A stretch of DNA of 64,000 nucleotides from Bacillus sp. MM2020_4 (GTDB taxonomy: Bacteria > Bacillota > Bacilli > Bacillales > Cytobacillaceae), in assembly GCF_011250555.1 (NCBI RefSeq), contig NZ_JAANMZ010000004.1, forward strand, positions 62,001 to 126,000. The letters run 5' to 3'. Positions 36,976 to 46,769 of the stretch are shown in pieces. A program made the position numbers and the translations under genes. Positions within the stretch are counted from its first letter, which is position 1; every line of letters begins with the position of its first letter. Under the pieces are notes generated by a model. It ran no database searches, was not told where the DNA came from, and was given only the letters and a program-made list of their open reading frames with translations.

Positions 36976-38349
36976 TTAGTCTTCCCGTGGAAACCATAGG
37001 ATGATACTGGTTCCCTTATTCAACCTGCTTTTAACCTTGATGATGCCTTTATGGGAATCCATCAAGGCTTTTACAATCGAAAGGCCGATTCCGACACCGC
37101 CCGTTTTGCGGTCACGGGATTTGTCACCGCGATAAAAGCGCTCGAAGATATGCGGGATATCCTCCTCCTTCATCCCCGAACCTTCATCTTGAATCCTAAA
37201 GCCTACATACCCTTCCTTTTCTGTCATCACCGATATCGTCACATTCTTCCCTTCTGGTGTGTACTTCAGGGCATTATTGAGGATATTGGAAAGGATTTGC
37301 ATTAAGCGATCCTTATCTGCCGCAAATATTTCTTCTTGAGCAGGCTCTTCAATTTGCAGCTCAACACCTTTTTCTTTAAAAATAGGCAAAAACATTTCCC
37401 ATAAGGCTGCCAATACACTACCGGCTTCAAGTTCGATCTTTTCCAGCCTGATTTGCGGATTCTCGGCCGCTAATAATTTTTCTAATTCATTCACGAGCCG
37501 TACTAAGCGCATCAGTTCTTCGTGACTTACCTCTAACCGTTGTGGTGTTGGCTCCCAGATCCCGTCCTGAAAGGCTTCAATCTGGCTCCTTAATGTGGCA
37601 AGCGGCGTCCTTAATTCGTGAGCCAGGTCACCGGTAAATTGCTTCCGGAGCATTTCCTCCTTTGCCAGTGATTCAGCAAGATTATTGAAGGATATGGCAA
37701 TCTGCTTTACCTCTGTGGGCAAGCCTGATAAAGGAATGCGGATATCCAAGTTATGCTGTTGCAGCTCACCAGCCGCAAATGACAGTTTTTTCAATCCAGA
37801 GGTTAATTTTTTTGAAAAAATCATGCTAAAGACAATTGCCAGCACAATCGTTAGACAGACGGCAGCTAAAATATATAACTGAATAGTTTGGATAAATGTG
37901 TATTCATCGTCAATTAATCCCTCTGGGTAGATGGCCACAAGTTTCCCAATAATAGCATGATCGATTTTGAGTGTATAGGTTTTGGAGTGCCACTCTTCCT
38001 CATCAGGTGCTGGTTCTGTTAAGCCAAAGCTATTCAACATGCCACGAATATTGGAAGAATCCATCTGAATTTGCCCAAAGCGGTCATATAATTGAAAATA
38101 AAGCTGATCTGTCATTGCATGCTCATGGAGCAGTCCAAACACCGGATCACTGGTAAAATGGCCATTTTTTCGATAGTCTTTCTCAATTTCAGTAATAATT
38201 CGATCTATCTTTTTTTCACGATTACGGTCTAAATAACTATGAAAACTTTCCTCAAAGCCATATTGAATAAAAAAGCTGACAATTAAAATGCCAATCATTG
38301 AGATGAGGACTAGATAAAACAGGATCTTAGACCGGAGTGTTTGCAGCAT
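36976..38349 (-). CDS. Sensor histidine kinase
   Basis: Membrane histidine kinase of 457 residues. Membrane segments at about 10-29 and 155-177 enclose an extracellular domain of some 125 residues; HAMP follows (178-230), then the H-box FTGDLAHELRTPL with His244, N-box ILSNILNNALKYT, and G boxes DEGSGMKEEDI and GVGIGLSI. BaeS/CssS-like architecture. It autophosphorylates and passes phosphate to the adjacent regulator, which it overlaps by 23 bp. The stimulus is unknown. Confidence 0.92.
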   Translation of the reverse strand: MLQTLRSKILFYLVLISMIGILIVSFFIQYGFEESFHSYLDRNREKKIDRIITEIEKDYRKNGHFTSDPVFGLLHEHAMTDQLYFQLYDRFGQIQMDSSNIRGMLNSFGLTEPAPDEEEWHSKTYTLKIDHAIIGKLVAIYPEGLIDDEYTFIQTIQLYILAAVCLTIVLAIVFSMIFSKKLTSGLKKLSFAAGELQQHNLDIRIPLSGLPTEVKQIAISFNNLAESLAKEEMLRKQFTGDLAHELRTPLATLRSQIEAFQDGIWEPTPQRLEVSHEELMRLVRLVNELEKLLAAENPQIRLEKIELEAGSVLAALWEMFLPIFKEKGVELQIEEPAQEEIFAADKDRLMQILSNILNNALKYTPEGKNVTISVMTEKEGYVGFRIQDEGSGMKEEDIPHIFERFYRGDKSRDRKTGGVGIGLSIVKALMDSHKGIIKVKSRLNKGTSIILWFPRED

Positions 38350-39037
38350 CTAGGACCCCTCCAAATTTATAGCCCATCCCAAAAACAGTTACGATAAAAT
38401 CTGGCTGCCGCGAATCTGATTCAATTTTTTTTCGAAGATTTTTGATATGCGTATCGACACTCCGCTCATACCCTTCATAATACATCCCTGCATCTTGAAT
38501 TTTTTCCAGTAAATCCATCCGGCTGTATACTCGGCCGGGATTGACTGCCATATTGGTTAACAATTTATACTCAATCGGTGTTAAGGTAACATCCTCACCG
38601 TTTACCATCACTTCTTTTTTAATTAAATCAATGGCTAGTTTCCTTCTATTAAATTCGAGTCTCTCCATTTTCTCGGTCTTTTTCACTCGTCTTAAAATCG
38701 CTTGGACACGGACAACCACTTCCCGCGGGCTGAATGGCTTTGTTAAATAATCGTCGGCTCCCATGACAATCCCGTTGATTCGATCATCTTCAGCTGATTT
38801 TGCCGTCAGCATCAGGATTGGCACATCCGACTCTTTTCGTACTAAGCGACAAACTTCTTCACCTGAAATATCAGGCAGCATTAAATCTAATATGATTAAG
38901 TCTGGGTTGATTGTTTTGGCTTTTTTCAAGGCATCAATTCCATTATCGGCACTATGAATTTCATAGCCTTCTCTTTCTAAATAGGCTTCGAGAACTTCTA
39001 TGATTCTGAGTTCATCGTCAACTAATAAAATCTTCAT
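38327..39037 (-). CDS. OmpR-family response regulator
   Basis: A 236-residue response regulator: receiver domain (acidic pocket DDE, phosphoacceptor Asp51 in LIILDLMLPD, Lys in YLTKPFSP) and a C-terminal winged helix (LTPIEYKLLTNMAVNPGRVYSR, RSVDTHIKNLRKKIE). First gene of the pair with the kinase. The 279 bases upstream hold no gene; a bulged hairpin with a T-run (39228-39268, plus strand) is seen there, without an evident transcript. Confidence 0.93.
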   Translation of the reverse strand: MKILLVDDELRIIEVLEAYLEREGYEIHSADNGIDALKKAKTINPDLIILDLMLPDISGEEVCRLVRKESDVPILMLTAKSAEDDRINGIVMGADDYLTKPFSPREVVVRVQAILRRVKKTEKMERLEFNRRKLAIDLIKKEVMVNGEDVTLTPIEYKLLTNMAVNPGRVYSRMDLLEKIQDAGMYYEGYERSVDTHIKNLRKKIESDSRQPDFIVTVFGMGYKFGGVLDAANTPV

Positions 39038-39277
39038 GAATCACCACTCCCCATACCATTACTATATCATCTTGGGTCTGTGATTTTTATAACTTCACAA
39101 ATTCACCACAACTTCTCCATAACATCTTCAATTTTTCCCGCTAAAATGTGATTGTAGTTAAGTTGTTGTAGTACATGGTTCGTAGCCATCTTACTCATCC
39201 CAAATTTAACCTCTCTCTTCCTATAGTTAGGGTGCCGCGATTTACGAGGCGCCTATTTTTTTGATTTTAAAAACCAG

Positions 39278-39310
39278 AAAAGAGACATCGGTGAATTCCG
39301 ATGTCTCTTC
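39278..39310 (-). terminator. Intrinsic terminator after the InhA-type protease gene
   Basis: AGAGACATCGG and CCGATGTCTCT form an 11-bp stem, with TTTTC after it on the minus strand, 7 bases beyond the stop. Confidence 0.8.
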
Positions 39311-39316
39311 CATTTC

Positions 39317-41710
39317 CTATTTATGGATCCAAACTGCACCAGCAGAGTTATCTTTTGCTTCCCCGATGACTTGGACCTTAAGTGGGTACTGTGCAGGAAC
39401 TTTAACTCCGGCATCAGGAATCACTGTGTTAATATACGATTTAGTAGAATCAAACTCCGTTATGCTTGGAAGGCCTTTGTAATCATAGATTCCACGACTT
39501 GGAGAATTTACACTCCATGCAGGTGACTTGTCTAATGAGAACGCAGCATCTGCCACTTGGTAGCGAGTTGTTTGGCTAATAGAGTCCTTACCATTTAGGT
39601 TAAATACAAGTGCTTCAGGGTGTGAATCCACTACACTTAGGAATCCTTCACCTGGGTGGACGCCACCCCAGTTATCTGTAAATGTATCATCACCATACCA
39701 AACTACTAAACCAGTATTATATTTTGCGTCACGAGAGAATTGAAGTGCTGTATCAGAACCAGCATAATTTCTCCACTCTAGATAGTAGTAGTGTGGTTTG
39801 TTGATCCAGCCATCAGATACTTCGAAACCGTTTAGGAATACTTGAGGTGTATCTTCCGCATCGTCAGAGAACGTAACTTGCCCATCTACTGTTAATGAAA
39901 GGTTATCAAGCGCGAAACCGTTTGGAGCAAGACCGCCGTCCGTTACATATTCAAATACCAGTTTTACTTTTTTACCTGCAAATTGGCTTAAATCAAGCTT
40001 TCCATCTACCCATTTGCCTTGAGAAGTTTCAAGCCCACCTGCCGTGTTTTCATCACCGATCACATCTAGGTCCACGCTCTTGCCATCTTCAGTTACTGCA
40101 CTCACTGAAAGATAATCATAATCAGTTTCAACCTCATACCACTGTTTATAGTCGAACGTTGCAGTTGTAGCACTTGTTAAATCAAACACTGGTGTTTCTA
40201 AAACAGTGTGAAGGTCATCCCCTTTTGTACTGTAATAGTATTTTGCCCCAAATTCTGGCGCAATGCCTGGAACCCTCTTATTAGGCAAGTTTACCTTCAC
40301 GATACCTGGGTTCTTAGATTTTGTGACACTCTGATCGATAACTGTTGCTAAACCGTTTTTATCGATATCTTCATAGTTTACTTCCGTTATATTAGCCCAG
40401 TTACCGCCAATTGTTTTTTGATAGAATTCTTTGACCTGCGGTGAGAAGCTTGGCGGTTGTGTGCCGGCAATATGACCGCTCCAGCTGCCGCCGCTCATAA
40501 TAGACCATTGTGCAACCGTATCACCATTGCCGGTATATTGGGTATCATACTCATCCGGGGCACCTAAGTCATGACCATATTCGTGTGCGAATACACCAAC
40601 TGCTCCATCTTCTGGCTCCACTGTATAATCGAATGCAGCCATATTTCCGCCCCAGTAATCTACTGTAGCTGTTGTGTTTGCAACTGGGTAAACGCCATTT
40701 AATGTCCAGCGGTGTGACCAGATGGCATTATCGCCAAGAGCTCCGCCCCCTGCTTCCTGACCAACACCAGCATGAATGACCATTAAGTGGTCAACCAAAC
40801 CGTCCGGCTCATTAATATTTCCATCGCCATCAAGGTCATAGATATCTAAATTATCGTAATCTCCTAGGTTAATTCCAGATGCAACCGCAGCATTTAAGGA
40901 ATCCTTAATAAATCCACGTGGTCCTTTTGTGCCTGGCATATTATCATTGCCGCCTTCCGGACTATCACTGCCGTAATCTGCGGCATTTCCCGGTACTGTC
41001 AGCCAATTTGAAACAGTTCCATCAACCGTATAGCTGCCGCCAGATTGTTCTTCATAATATTGTTTAAACGTTTTTACCTTGTCACCATTGAACAGGGTAA
41101 AATCTTGATCGCCAAATAACATTTTTTGATAGTGTTCTTTACTGAAGTCACTTGCATACATATAGCCAGGTTCTTGTTCGACATTATTATGCTTAAAATC
41201 AGCATACTCAACTAAAAGAACTAGTACTTCATCCTTTCGTACATCTCCGTTATATGCAGCTTGTTTGGCAGAATCTACTTTAACTGCCCCGTTTGGCTTG
41301 CCTTTTTTGAAGTTTTCATGACCTTTGGCTAGCTGCTTCGCAAGCTTGTCCTTTTGTTTAGTAAGAAAGTCTTTTGCTTTTTTATCTAACTTCTGTTCTT
41401 CCTTCGTTTGAGCCTTGCCTGCTTTACCAGGCTTTTTGCCTTGTTTTTTCTCTATGTAGTTCTTTGCAGCTTTGGTAATTTCTGCAGGTGTTGCATTCTT
41501 TGCAATGAGCCCTCTTTTTTGCAATGCTTTACCAAGGCGATCCAAATCCACTACATTTAAATCAATCGGAGCTGATTCGACTGTTGCTGCCGCAGATGCC
41601 GGTTTTGGTGCAACCGTACTGCCAGCAAATGCGCCTGCAAACATGGTAGTAGCTACCATTGTACTAGCTGCAAGGCTGGAAAAGACTTTTAAAGTATTTT
41701 TCTTCTTCAA
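39317..41710 (-). CDS. inhA: Secreted immune inhibitor A-family metalloprotease (M6)
   Basis: A 797-residue secreted zinc protease. Signal peptide at residues 1-41 ending near PASA; then a Lys-rich pro-region (about 45-155) with many KK pairs. The catalytic motif [16 protein letters not shown] has His376, Glu377, His380 and the M6-type Asp/Glu. [13 protein letters not shown] (292-304) looks like a calcium site. C-terminal beta-domains (about 500-797) include the InhA-type [19 protein letters not shown] region. B. cereus InhA cleaves host antimicrobial peptides; the target here is unknown. Lone gene; 41711-41977 upstream holds no other feature that I can support. Confidence 0.9.
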   Translation of the reverse strand: MKKKNTLKVFSSLAASTMVATTMFAGAFAGSTVAPKPASAAATVESAPIDLNVVDLDRLGKALQKRGLIAKNATPAEITKAAKNYIEKKQGKKPGKAGKAQTKEEQKLDKKAKDFLTKQKDKLAKQLAKGHENFKKGKPNGAVKVDSAKQAAYNGDVRKDEVLVLLVEYADFKHNNVEQEPGYMYASDFSKEHYQKMLFGDQDFTLFNGDKVKTFKQYYEEQSGGSYTVDGTVSNWLTVPGNAADYGSDSPEGGNDNMPGTKGPRGFIKDSLNAAVASGINLGDYDNLDIYDLDGDGNINEPDGLVDHLMVIHAGVGQEAGGGALGDNAIWSHRWTLNGVYPVANTTATVDYWGGNMAAFDYTVEPEDGAVGVFAHEYGHDLGAPDEYDTQYTGNGDTVAQWSIMSGGSWSGHIAGTQPPSFSPQVKEFYQKTIGGNWANITEVNYEDIDKNGLATVIDQSVTKSKNPGIVKVNLPNKRVPGIAPEFGAKYYYSTKGDDLHTVLETPVFDLTSATTATFDYKQWYEVETDYDYLSVSAVTEDGKSVDLDVIGDENTAGGLETSQGKWVDGKLDLSQFAGKKVKLVFEYVTDGGLAPNGFALDNLSLTVDGQVTFSDDAEDTPQVFLNGFEVSDGWINKPHYYYLEWRNYAGSDTALQFSRDAKYNTGLVVWYGDDTFTDNWGGVHPGEGFLSVVDSHPEALVFNLNGKDSISQTTRYQVADAAFSLDKSPAWSVNSPSRGIYDYKGLPSITEFDSTKSYINTVIPDAGVKVPAQYPLKVQVIGEAKDNSAGAVWIHK

Positions 41711-41977
41711 CTGATTATTCCCCCCATACTCTATATCTCTGACCGCTCCTTTAAAGAAACGGTGCTCTATTATTCTATCAGTTGAGTATGAATATTATAA
41801 ATAGTCTGAATTCAGTGTTGTAAACTATTACAATAGAATCACTTTAGTAGTAAATCAGGGGAAACTTAGGTACTATAGCACATAAAAAGCCGCTTAGATC
41901 CACTTTTTACCCTTTCCTCTATTAAATAAGGAAATTTCACTATTCTAAAGTTAGGTATTTAGACCCACTCAAAACTA

Positions 41978-42014
41978 TCAAAAAAACCTTATCAATGGAT
42001 AAGGTTTTTTTGGT
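41978..42014 (-). terminator. Intrinsic terminator after floT
   Basis: AAAAAACCTTATC and GATAAGGTTTTTT form a 13-bp stem with loop of four, running into further T residues on the minus strand just after floT. Confidence 0.85.
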
Positions 42015-42019
42015 GGTAT

Positions 42020-43540
42020 TTATTCAGTCTTATTCTTGACTTCGTCTGTTAGTTCCTCAATGCTCTTTCTTACATTCCCTTTACCAGAGTAGTTCTCGAT
42101 TAGCTCCTTCACGTCAATCCCGCTTGAAGCCTTTAATGACTCTTGCAGACTTGCCATTAAATTGGTTGCATAGCTGGTAATCTTATTGGCACCGCCATTT
42201 TCTCCTGAACCGCCGCCCGTATCGACAACGGTAATTTTATCAATATTGGACAATGGGGCAGCGACTTGCTTCGCATATTCCGGAAGCATTTTGATAACCA
42301 TGTCGAGAATGGCCGCTTGGCCGAATTGTTCGAATGCTTCCGCGATTTTTTCCTTCGCTTCGGCCTCCGCTAAACCTTTTAAACGGATTATTTCTGCCTC
42401 TGATGACCCTTGAGCCTTTTGTGCTTCCGCTTTGGCAAGACCGTCGAGACGAATCCGCTCCGCTTCCGCCTTTGCCATTGCTTCAATCCGGTATTTATTT
42501 GCCTCTGCTTCGGCCATCTCTCTTGCCTTGTTAGCAGCAGCGGATTGCTCGACAGAATAGCGATCGGCATCCGCTTTTTTCTTCACTTCAGAATCGTATT
42601 GACGCTCGCGGCGTTGAATTTCTTTTTCTTCTAATTCAATTTGCTTCTGTCTCTCAATAATCTTAATTTGCATTTCCTGTTCCATAACGTCTTGCTTTGA
42701 TCGAGCCGTTTCAAGGTCATACGCTTGGTCGGCTTTCGCTTTAGCGATATCCTGCTCGCGGCGGAACTCAGCAATTTTTAACTGGTTAATTTTTTCAGCT
42801 TCAGCAATTTCTGTTGCACGCTCTAATTCGTTACGCTTTGCTTCCTTAGAAGCCTCGGCTTTTTTGATACGGGTTTCTTTTTCCGCTTCAGCTGTGGCGA
42901 TATCCGCATCACGCTTCACTTGTGCAATCCGTGGTTTACCGAGGGAATCAAGATAGCCATTTTTATCACGGACATCTTTAATGGTGAACGATACAATCAC
43001 GAGACCCATTTTAGCAAGATCTTGCGAGGCAACCCGTTGGACTTCTTGTGAAAATTTATCGCGATTTTTATAAATTTCTTCCACCGTCATCGAACCGAGG
43101 ATAGACCGTAGGTGACCCTCTAGGACTTCTCTGGCTTCATTTTCACGATCTTCCTTCGGCTTTCCAAGGAACTGCTCAGCAGCAGTAGCAATTTCACTAA
43201 TCGAACCGCCAATTTTTATAATGGCAACCCCATCGGCCATGACCGGCACACCCTGCTCCGTGTATACTTCTGGTGTGGTAACTTCTAGTTTACTAGATAA
43301 CAAGCTAAGCGGCTTTGCCTGCTGGAATACTGGTAAAATAAAGCTACCGCCGCCACGGATAATTTTAATTTTATTGCCAGCTTCATCTACATGGACATTT
43401 CCGTTTCCAAGAAAACTACCAGTTACAATCAAGGCCTCATCCGGTCCAGCAGTCCTGTACTTTGTAATAAAAACGCCAATTAATGCTAGGAAAATAAGTA
43501 CGACAATCCCAACGATAACCCAAATAATGTTAAAATCCAT
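42020..43540 (-). CDS. floT: Flotillin FloT (YuaG)
   Basis: A 506-residue flotillin. One N-terminal membrane segment (VIVGIVVLIFLALIGVFI), an SPFH/band-7 domain (about 30-190), a long charged coiled coil with repeated EAEK/AEA segments (about 215-410), and a C-terminal oligomerisation region ending in a variable tail. Flotillins organise membrane microdomains and fluidity. It follows the NfeD gene by 18 bp, the yuaF-yuaG order of B. subtilis. Confidence 0.95.
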   Translation of the reverse strand: MDFNIIWVIVGIVVLIFLALIGVFITKYRTAGPDEALIVTGSFLGNGNVHVDEAGNKIKIIRGGGSFILPVFQQAKPLSLLSSKLEVTTPEVYTEQGVPVMADGVAIIKIGGSISEIATAAEQFLGKPKEDRENEAREVLEGHLRSILGSMTVEEIYKNRDKFSQEVQRVASQDLAKMGLVIVSFTIKDVRDKNGYLDSLGKPRIAQVKRDADIATAEAEKETRIKKAEASKEAKRNELERATEIAEAEKINQLKIAEFRREQDIAKAKADQAYDLETARSKQDVMEQEMQIKIIERQKQIELEEKEIQRRERQYDSEVKKKADADRYSVEQSAAANKAREMAEAEANKYRIEAMAKAEAERIRLDGLAKAEAQKAQGSSEAEIIRLKGLAEAEAKEKIAEAFEQFGQAAILDMVIKMLPEYAKQVAAPLSNIDKITVVDTGGGSGENGGANKITSYATNLMASLQESLKASSGIDVKELIENYSGKGNVRKSIEELTDEVKNKTE

Positions 43541-43558
43541 TTTTTTATTCCCCCTACT

Positions 43559-44104
43559 CTATATAAAACTTTCTAATTGATGATGAACCGTTACCTGGAG
43601 CACTCCATCTTTCACCTGGACAACTAACACACTTGTTCCATTAGGTATTTGGTCGCCATCAAAGCTTGCAGCCGGTTTAGCAATTCTTCCACTTGTACTC
43701 TCAATCATCACTTCACCAAAGCCATCCGCTGGGATCGAGGTAATGACTGTCCCAATTCGGCCTTGTAAATCTGATTCTTTATAAACAAGTGATTCCTCCG
43801 CGGAAGACAGTGGCAAGAGAACAAAGACATTTAATAATGTAACCACAATAATGGCGATGACTGCAGAGATAGCCAAAATGAGTAAATAATGCAGCGATGA
43901 CAAACGTTCAAACAAGTAACCGCTCGCTGACAAAATGGTCACGAAGGCAAAGATTAGGACCGGGTTTAGGAAGTGCAGCCCGCCATCCCCTGCTCCGTGA
44001 AAATGAAACACATCGGCAAATAAAACATAGATTACCGTCAAAACACCAGAAATAATTAATCCATATAAATAAATTGTTTCTAAAGGTATGCTGAAAGGTT
44101 CCAT
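43559..44104 (-). CDS. yuaF: NfeD-family membrane protein, YuaF-like
   Basis: A 181-residue NfeD-type protein: membrane segments in the first 110 residues and a C-terminal OB-fold domain (LQGRIGTVITSIPADGFGEVMIESTSGR). NfeD proteins pair with flotillins. The ATG at 44104 is chosen because the N-terminus MEPFSIPLETIYLYGLI fits and AAGGA precedes it; the frame is open upstream but lies close to the promoter and has no homology. Confidence 0.9.
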   Translation of the reverse strand: MEPFSIPLETIYLYGLIISGVLTVIYVLFADVFHFHGAGDGGLHFLNPVLIFAFVTILSASGYLFERLSSLHYLLILAISAVIAIIVVTLLNVFVLLPLSSAEESLVYKESDLQGRIGTVITSIPADGFGEVMIESTSGRIAKPAASFDGDQIPNGTSVLVVQVKDGVLQVTVHHQLESFI

Positions 44105-44229
44105 AAGCATCAATCCTTTTTTGATTATGGTAAATAGACAAAGGAAAGTGTACCTTCTGACTAGAATTTCACGAAAACTCAGGGCATAGTGCATCCTTCC
44201 CTTCCCCGTAGGTTATGTATGGTAGGTAA

Positions 44230-44255
44230 TACGGATAAACATGTAAAAGGTTTCA
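44230..44255 (-). promoter_or_regulatory. Sigma-W promoter of yuaF-floT
   Basis: TGAAAC, exactly 16 bases, CGTA on the minus strand: the full sigma-W (extracytoplasmic stress) consensus. B. subtilis yuaFGI is a sigma-W operon, so the position and identity agree. Cell-envelope stress should induce these genes. Confidence 0.87.
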
Positions 44256-44315
44256 TACATAATACAATTTTATCATTATTTTCCAATTTATAATATAGCA
44301 ATCTTCGACAAATAA

Positions 44316-44346
44316 AAAAATGCCATAGCCCCCATGAGCTACAGCA
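44316..44346 (-). terminator. Intrinsic terminator after tcyC
   Basis: TGCTGTAGC and GCTATGGCA pair with two wobble pairs, followed by seven T residues on the minus strand. Confidence 0.75.
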
Positions 44347-44348
44347 CC

Positions 44349-45086
44349 TTACTGAATCATATTCAAAAACTTCTTTGTTCGTTCTTCCTTTGGATTGGTG
44401 AAAATCTCTGCTGGCTTGTCTCGTTCGACAATGACACCCTGATCCATAAAAATGACCTCATCGGCAGCATCGCGGGCGAAGCGCATTTCATGGGTCACGA
44501 CAATCATCGTCATCCCTTCTGCGGCAAGATCCTTCATTACTTTTAACACCTCGCCGACAAGCTCGGGATCAAGGGCGGATGTTGGTTCATCAAACAGCAT
44601 GACCTCCGGTTCCATCGCGAGCGCCCGGGCAATCCCGACACGCTGCTGCTGGCCGCCTGAAAGCTGGGCAGGATAATAATCCTGCTTATCACCAAGACCG
44701 ACTTTTTCCAAAAGTGCCGAGGCATTTTTGCGTGCCGCCTCTTTACTTTCCCCTTTAACAATCACTGGGCCTTCCATGACATTTTCTAGGGCCGTTTTAT
44801 GTGGAAAAAGATTGTACCCTTGAAAGACCATTCCCGTTAACCGGCGGAAGGAAGTAATATTCTTTTTCGGAACGGCCTTTGAAAAATCCAAACTTTGACC
44901 TTCAATCGAAATCATCCCTTTGGTAGGCACCTCCAACGCATTTAAACAGCGGAGCATGGTGGTCTTCCCGGAACCGGATGGACCGATGATGACCACTACT
45001 TTTCCTTTTTCCACCTCGAGGTCAATTCCCTTTAAAACTTCTAATTGGCCGAATTGTTTATATAAACCTTTAATTGAAATCATCAT
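44349..45086 (-). CDS. tcyC: Amino acid ABC transporter ATPase, TcyC-like
   Basis: Polar amino acid ABC ATPase, 245 residues. Walker [10 protein letters not shown], signature [15 protein letters not shown], Walker [13 protein letters not shown]. It is the last gene of a three-gene operon with a TcyA-like binding protein, so probably imports L-cystine. Gap to the permease 12 bp. Confidence 0.9.
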   Translation of the reverse strand: MMISIKGLYKQFGQLEVLKGIDLEVEKGKVVVIIGPSGSGKTTMLRCLNALEVPTKGMISIEGQSLDFSKAVPKKNITSFRRLTGMVFQGYNLFPHKTALENVMEGPVIVKGESKEAARKNASALLEKVGLGDKQDYYPAQLSGGQQQRVGIARALAMEPEVMLFDEPTSALDPELVGEVLKVMKDLAAEGMTMIVVTHEMRFARDAADEVIFMDQGVIVERDKPAEIFTNPKEERTKKFLNMIQ

Positions 45087-45098
45087 AAAACTCCCTTA

Positions 45099-45797
45099 CT
45101 ATGATGCGTAGCGATCCAATCTTTTTTCCATAAATCCTTGGATTATGGAAAGGAAAAAGCAGATTATCCAATAAAGGAGGGCCGCTTCGATATAGACCAA
45201 CAAAAATTCATAATTGGTTGCAGCAATTTCTTGGGCACGGCGAAACATCTCAGTTACAAGCACAAGTGAAGCTAATGATGTATCTTTGACAAGACTAATA
45301 AAGGTATTCGATAGTGGCGGGATTGATACCTTTGCAGCCTGTGGCAAAATAATCCGTTTTAATGCCTGTGTATAGGTCATTCCAATTGAATAACCGGCCT
45401 CCCACTGCCCTTTTGGAATCGAAAGAATCGCAGCGCGGATTATTTCGGACGCGTACGCACCAACACTTAGCGAAAACCCAATAACAGCAGATAGAAATGG
45501 ATCGAGCGTTATCCCGATATTGGGAAGGCCATAAAAAATAATAAATAATTGCACTAGTAAAGGTGTCCCGCGGATGGCCGAAACATACACCCTTGCAATG
45601 ATCTGAAATGCCTTTACATGGGAAATGCGAGCAAGGGCTGTCAGAACAGCTAAGATGATCCCAATAATAAACGAAATAAGGGTTAAGGGAATCGTGTTCA
45701 TAATAGCACCCTCCAGCATCGGCTGGAGGGAGGTTTTGGCGATATCAATCAGTCTTGCTGCTCGTTCCGGGTCAGCAAAAATACTATTTAAGTACAT
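45099..45797 (-). CDS. tcyB: Amino acid ABC transporter permease, TcyB-like
   Basis: A 232-residue permease of the HisM/GlnP type, with about five membrane segments and the coupling segment [30 protein letters not shown]. It overlaps the end of tcyA by 14 bp. Part of the predicted cystine importer. Confidence 0.9.
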   Translation of the reverse strand: MYLNSIFADPERAARLIDIAKTSLQPMLEGAIMNTIPLTLISFIIGIILAVLTALARISHVKAFQIIARVYVSAIRGTPLLVQLFIIFYGLPNIGITLDPFLSAVIGFSLSVGAYASEIIRAAILSIPKGQWEAGYSIGMTYTQALKRIILPQAAKVSIPPLSNTFISLVKDTSLASLVLVTEMFRRAQEIAATNYEFLLVYIEAALLYWIICFFLSIIQGFMEKRLDRYAS

Positions 45798-46614
45798 CTA
45801 CACCAAACCATTTCTCAGAGATTTTTTTGTATGTGCCATCATCGATCATCTCTTTTAATGCTTTGTTGACAGCATCTACGAGTGTGTCATTTTTCTTTCT
45901 AAACATAAATCCGCTTATTGAAGCGTCGTCTGCTGTAGCAACAATTTTGATCGGTGCATCAGGCTTTTGTTTCATATAATCTAAAAAGGAAATTTTATCA
46001 TTGACCGTTACATCGACACGTTTCTGTACAAGCAATTCAACTGATTGTTGGAAACCATCGACCCCGACAATATTAGCGCCGTTCTTTCTCGCAATATCTC
46101 CATAGTTACTTGTTAACGACTGAGCAGCATTTAAGCCCTTCATGTCCGCAAATGATTTTACTTTATCATTGTCCTTTGCAGCGATTAGAACAGCAGAAGA
46201 TGTAATATACGGATCAGAGAAATCGTATTTTTCCTGGCGGTCCGGGCGTATTCCCACCTGGTTGGCAATCATATCAAAACGCTTCGCATCAAGGCCGGCA
46301 AAGATGGCATCCCATTGTGTTTCCTTGAACTCTGCCTTCACACCTAAACGCTTGGCTACTTCCTCAGCAAGCTCGACATCAAATCCGGTAAGCTTTCCGC
46401 TTTGATCATGGAAGGTGAAAGGAGCATATGTACCTTCTGTACCAATGACAAGCTTCCCTTCATCTTTTACCTTCGCCAATAAATCCTTGTCAGCCTTTTC
46501 AGCCGTTTTGTTATCAGATTTATTTTTCTCAGCATTATCATCATTCGTACCGCATGCTGACAATACAACCATAAAGCTTAATAATAAGGCAAAAATAACC
46601 GTTAGTTTTTTCAT
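45784..46614 (-). CDS. tcyA: Cystine-binding lipoprotein, TcyA-like
   Basis: A 276-residue lipoprotein with lipobox LSAC near residue 21 and a family-3 solute-binding fold: [36 protein letters not shown], then [26 protein letters not shown] and [15 protein letters not shown]. These blocks closely resemble B. subtilis TcyA (cystine), so that substrate is preferred over other polar amino acids. First gene of the operon. Confidence 0.88.
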   Translation of the reverse strand: MKKLTVIFALLLSFMVVLSACGTNDDNAEKNKSDNKTAEKADKDLLAKVKDEGKLVIGTEGTYAPFTFHDQSGKLTGFDVELAEEVAKRLGVKAEFKETQWDAIFAGLDAKRFDMIANQVGIRPDRQEKYDFSDPYITSSAVLIAAKDNDKVKSFADMKGLNAAQSLTSNYGDIARKNGANIVGVDGFQQSVELLVQKRVDVTVNDKISFLDYMKQKPDAPIKIVATADDASISGFMFRKKNDTLVDAVNKALKEMIDDGTYKKISEKWFGVDVLK

Positions 46615-46736
46615 GTTACCTGTAAACCCCCTAATTCTGATTGTTCTTCTTGGATTTAATCATCATATAATATCCCTAACTTCCTGTCAAAAGATATATT
46701 TCAAAAAGACTAGGTTTATTTTACCCTTTTCTAAAA

Positions 46737-46769
46737 AATAAAAACCTATCAGAGAGGATCTGATAGGTT
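46737..46769 (-). terminator. Intrinsic terminator at the end of the APC antiporter gene
   Basis: AACCTATCAG and CTGATAGGTT pair around seven bases, followed by TTTATTTTTT on the minus strand. The first arm covers the stop codon. Confidence 0.8.

Noticed and set aside
39228..39268. Plus-strand hairpin with a T-run between the response regulator and protease genes
   Set aside because: The stem (AGGGTGCC with GGCGCCT) contains a bulge and wobble, and no transcript pointing to it was found; kept only as a note.
41711..41977. Regulatory element upstream of the InhA-type gene
   Set aside because: I searched for -35/-10 pairs and palindromes but found none convincing.
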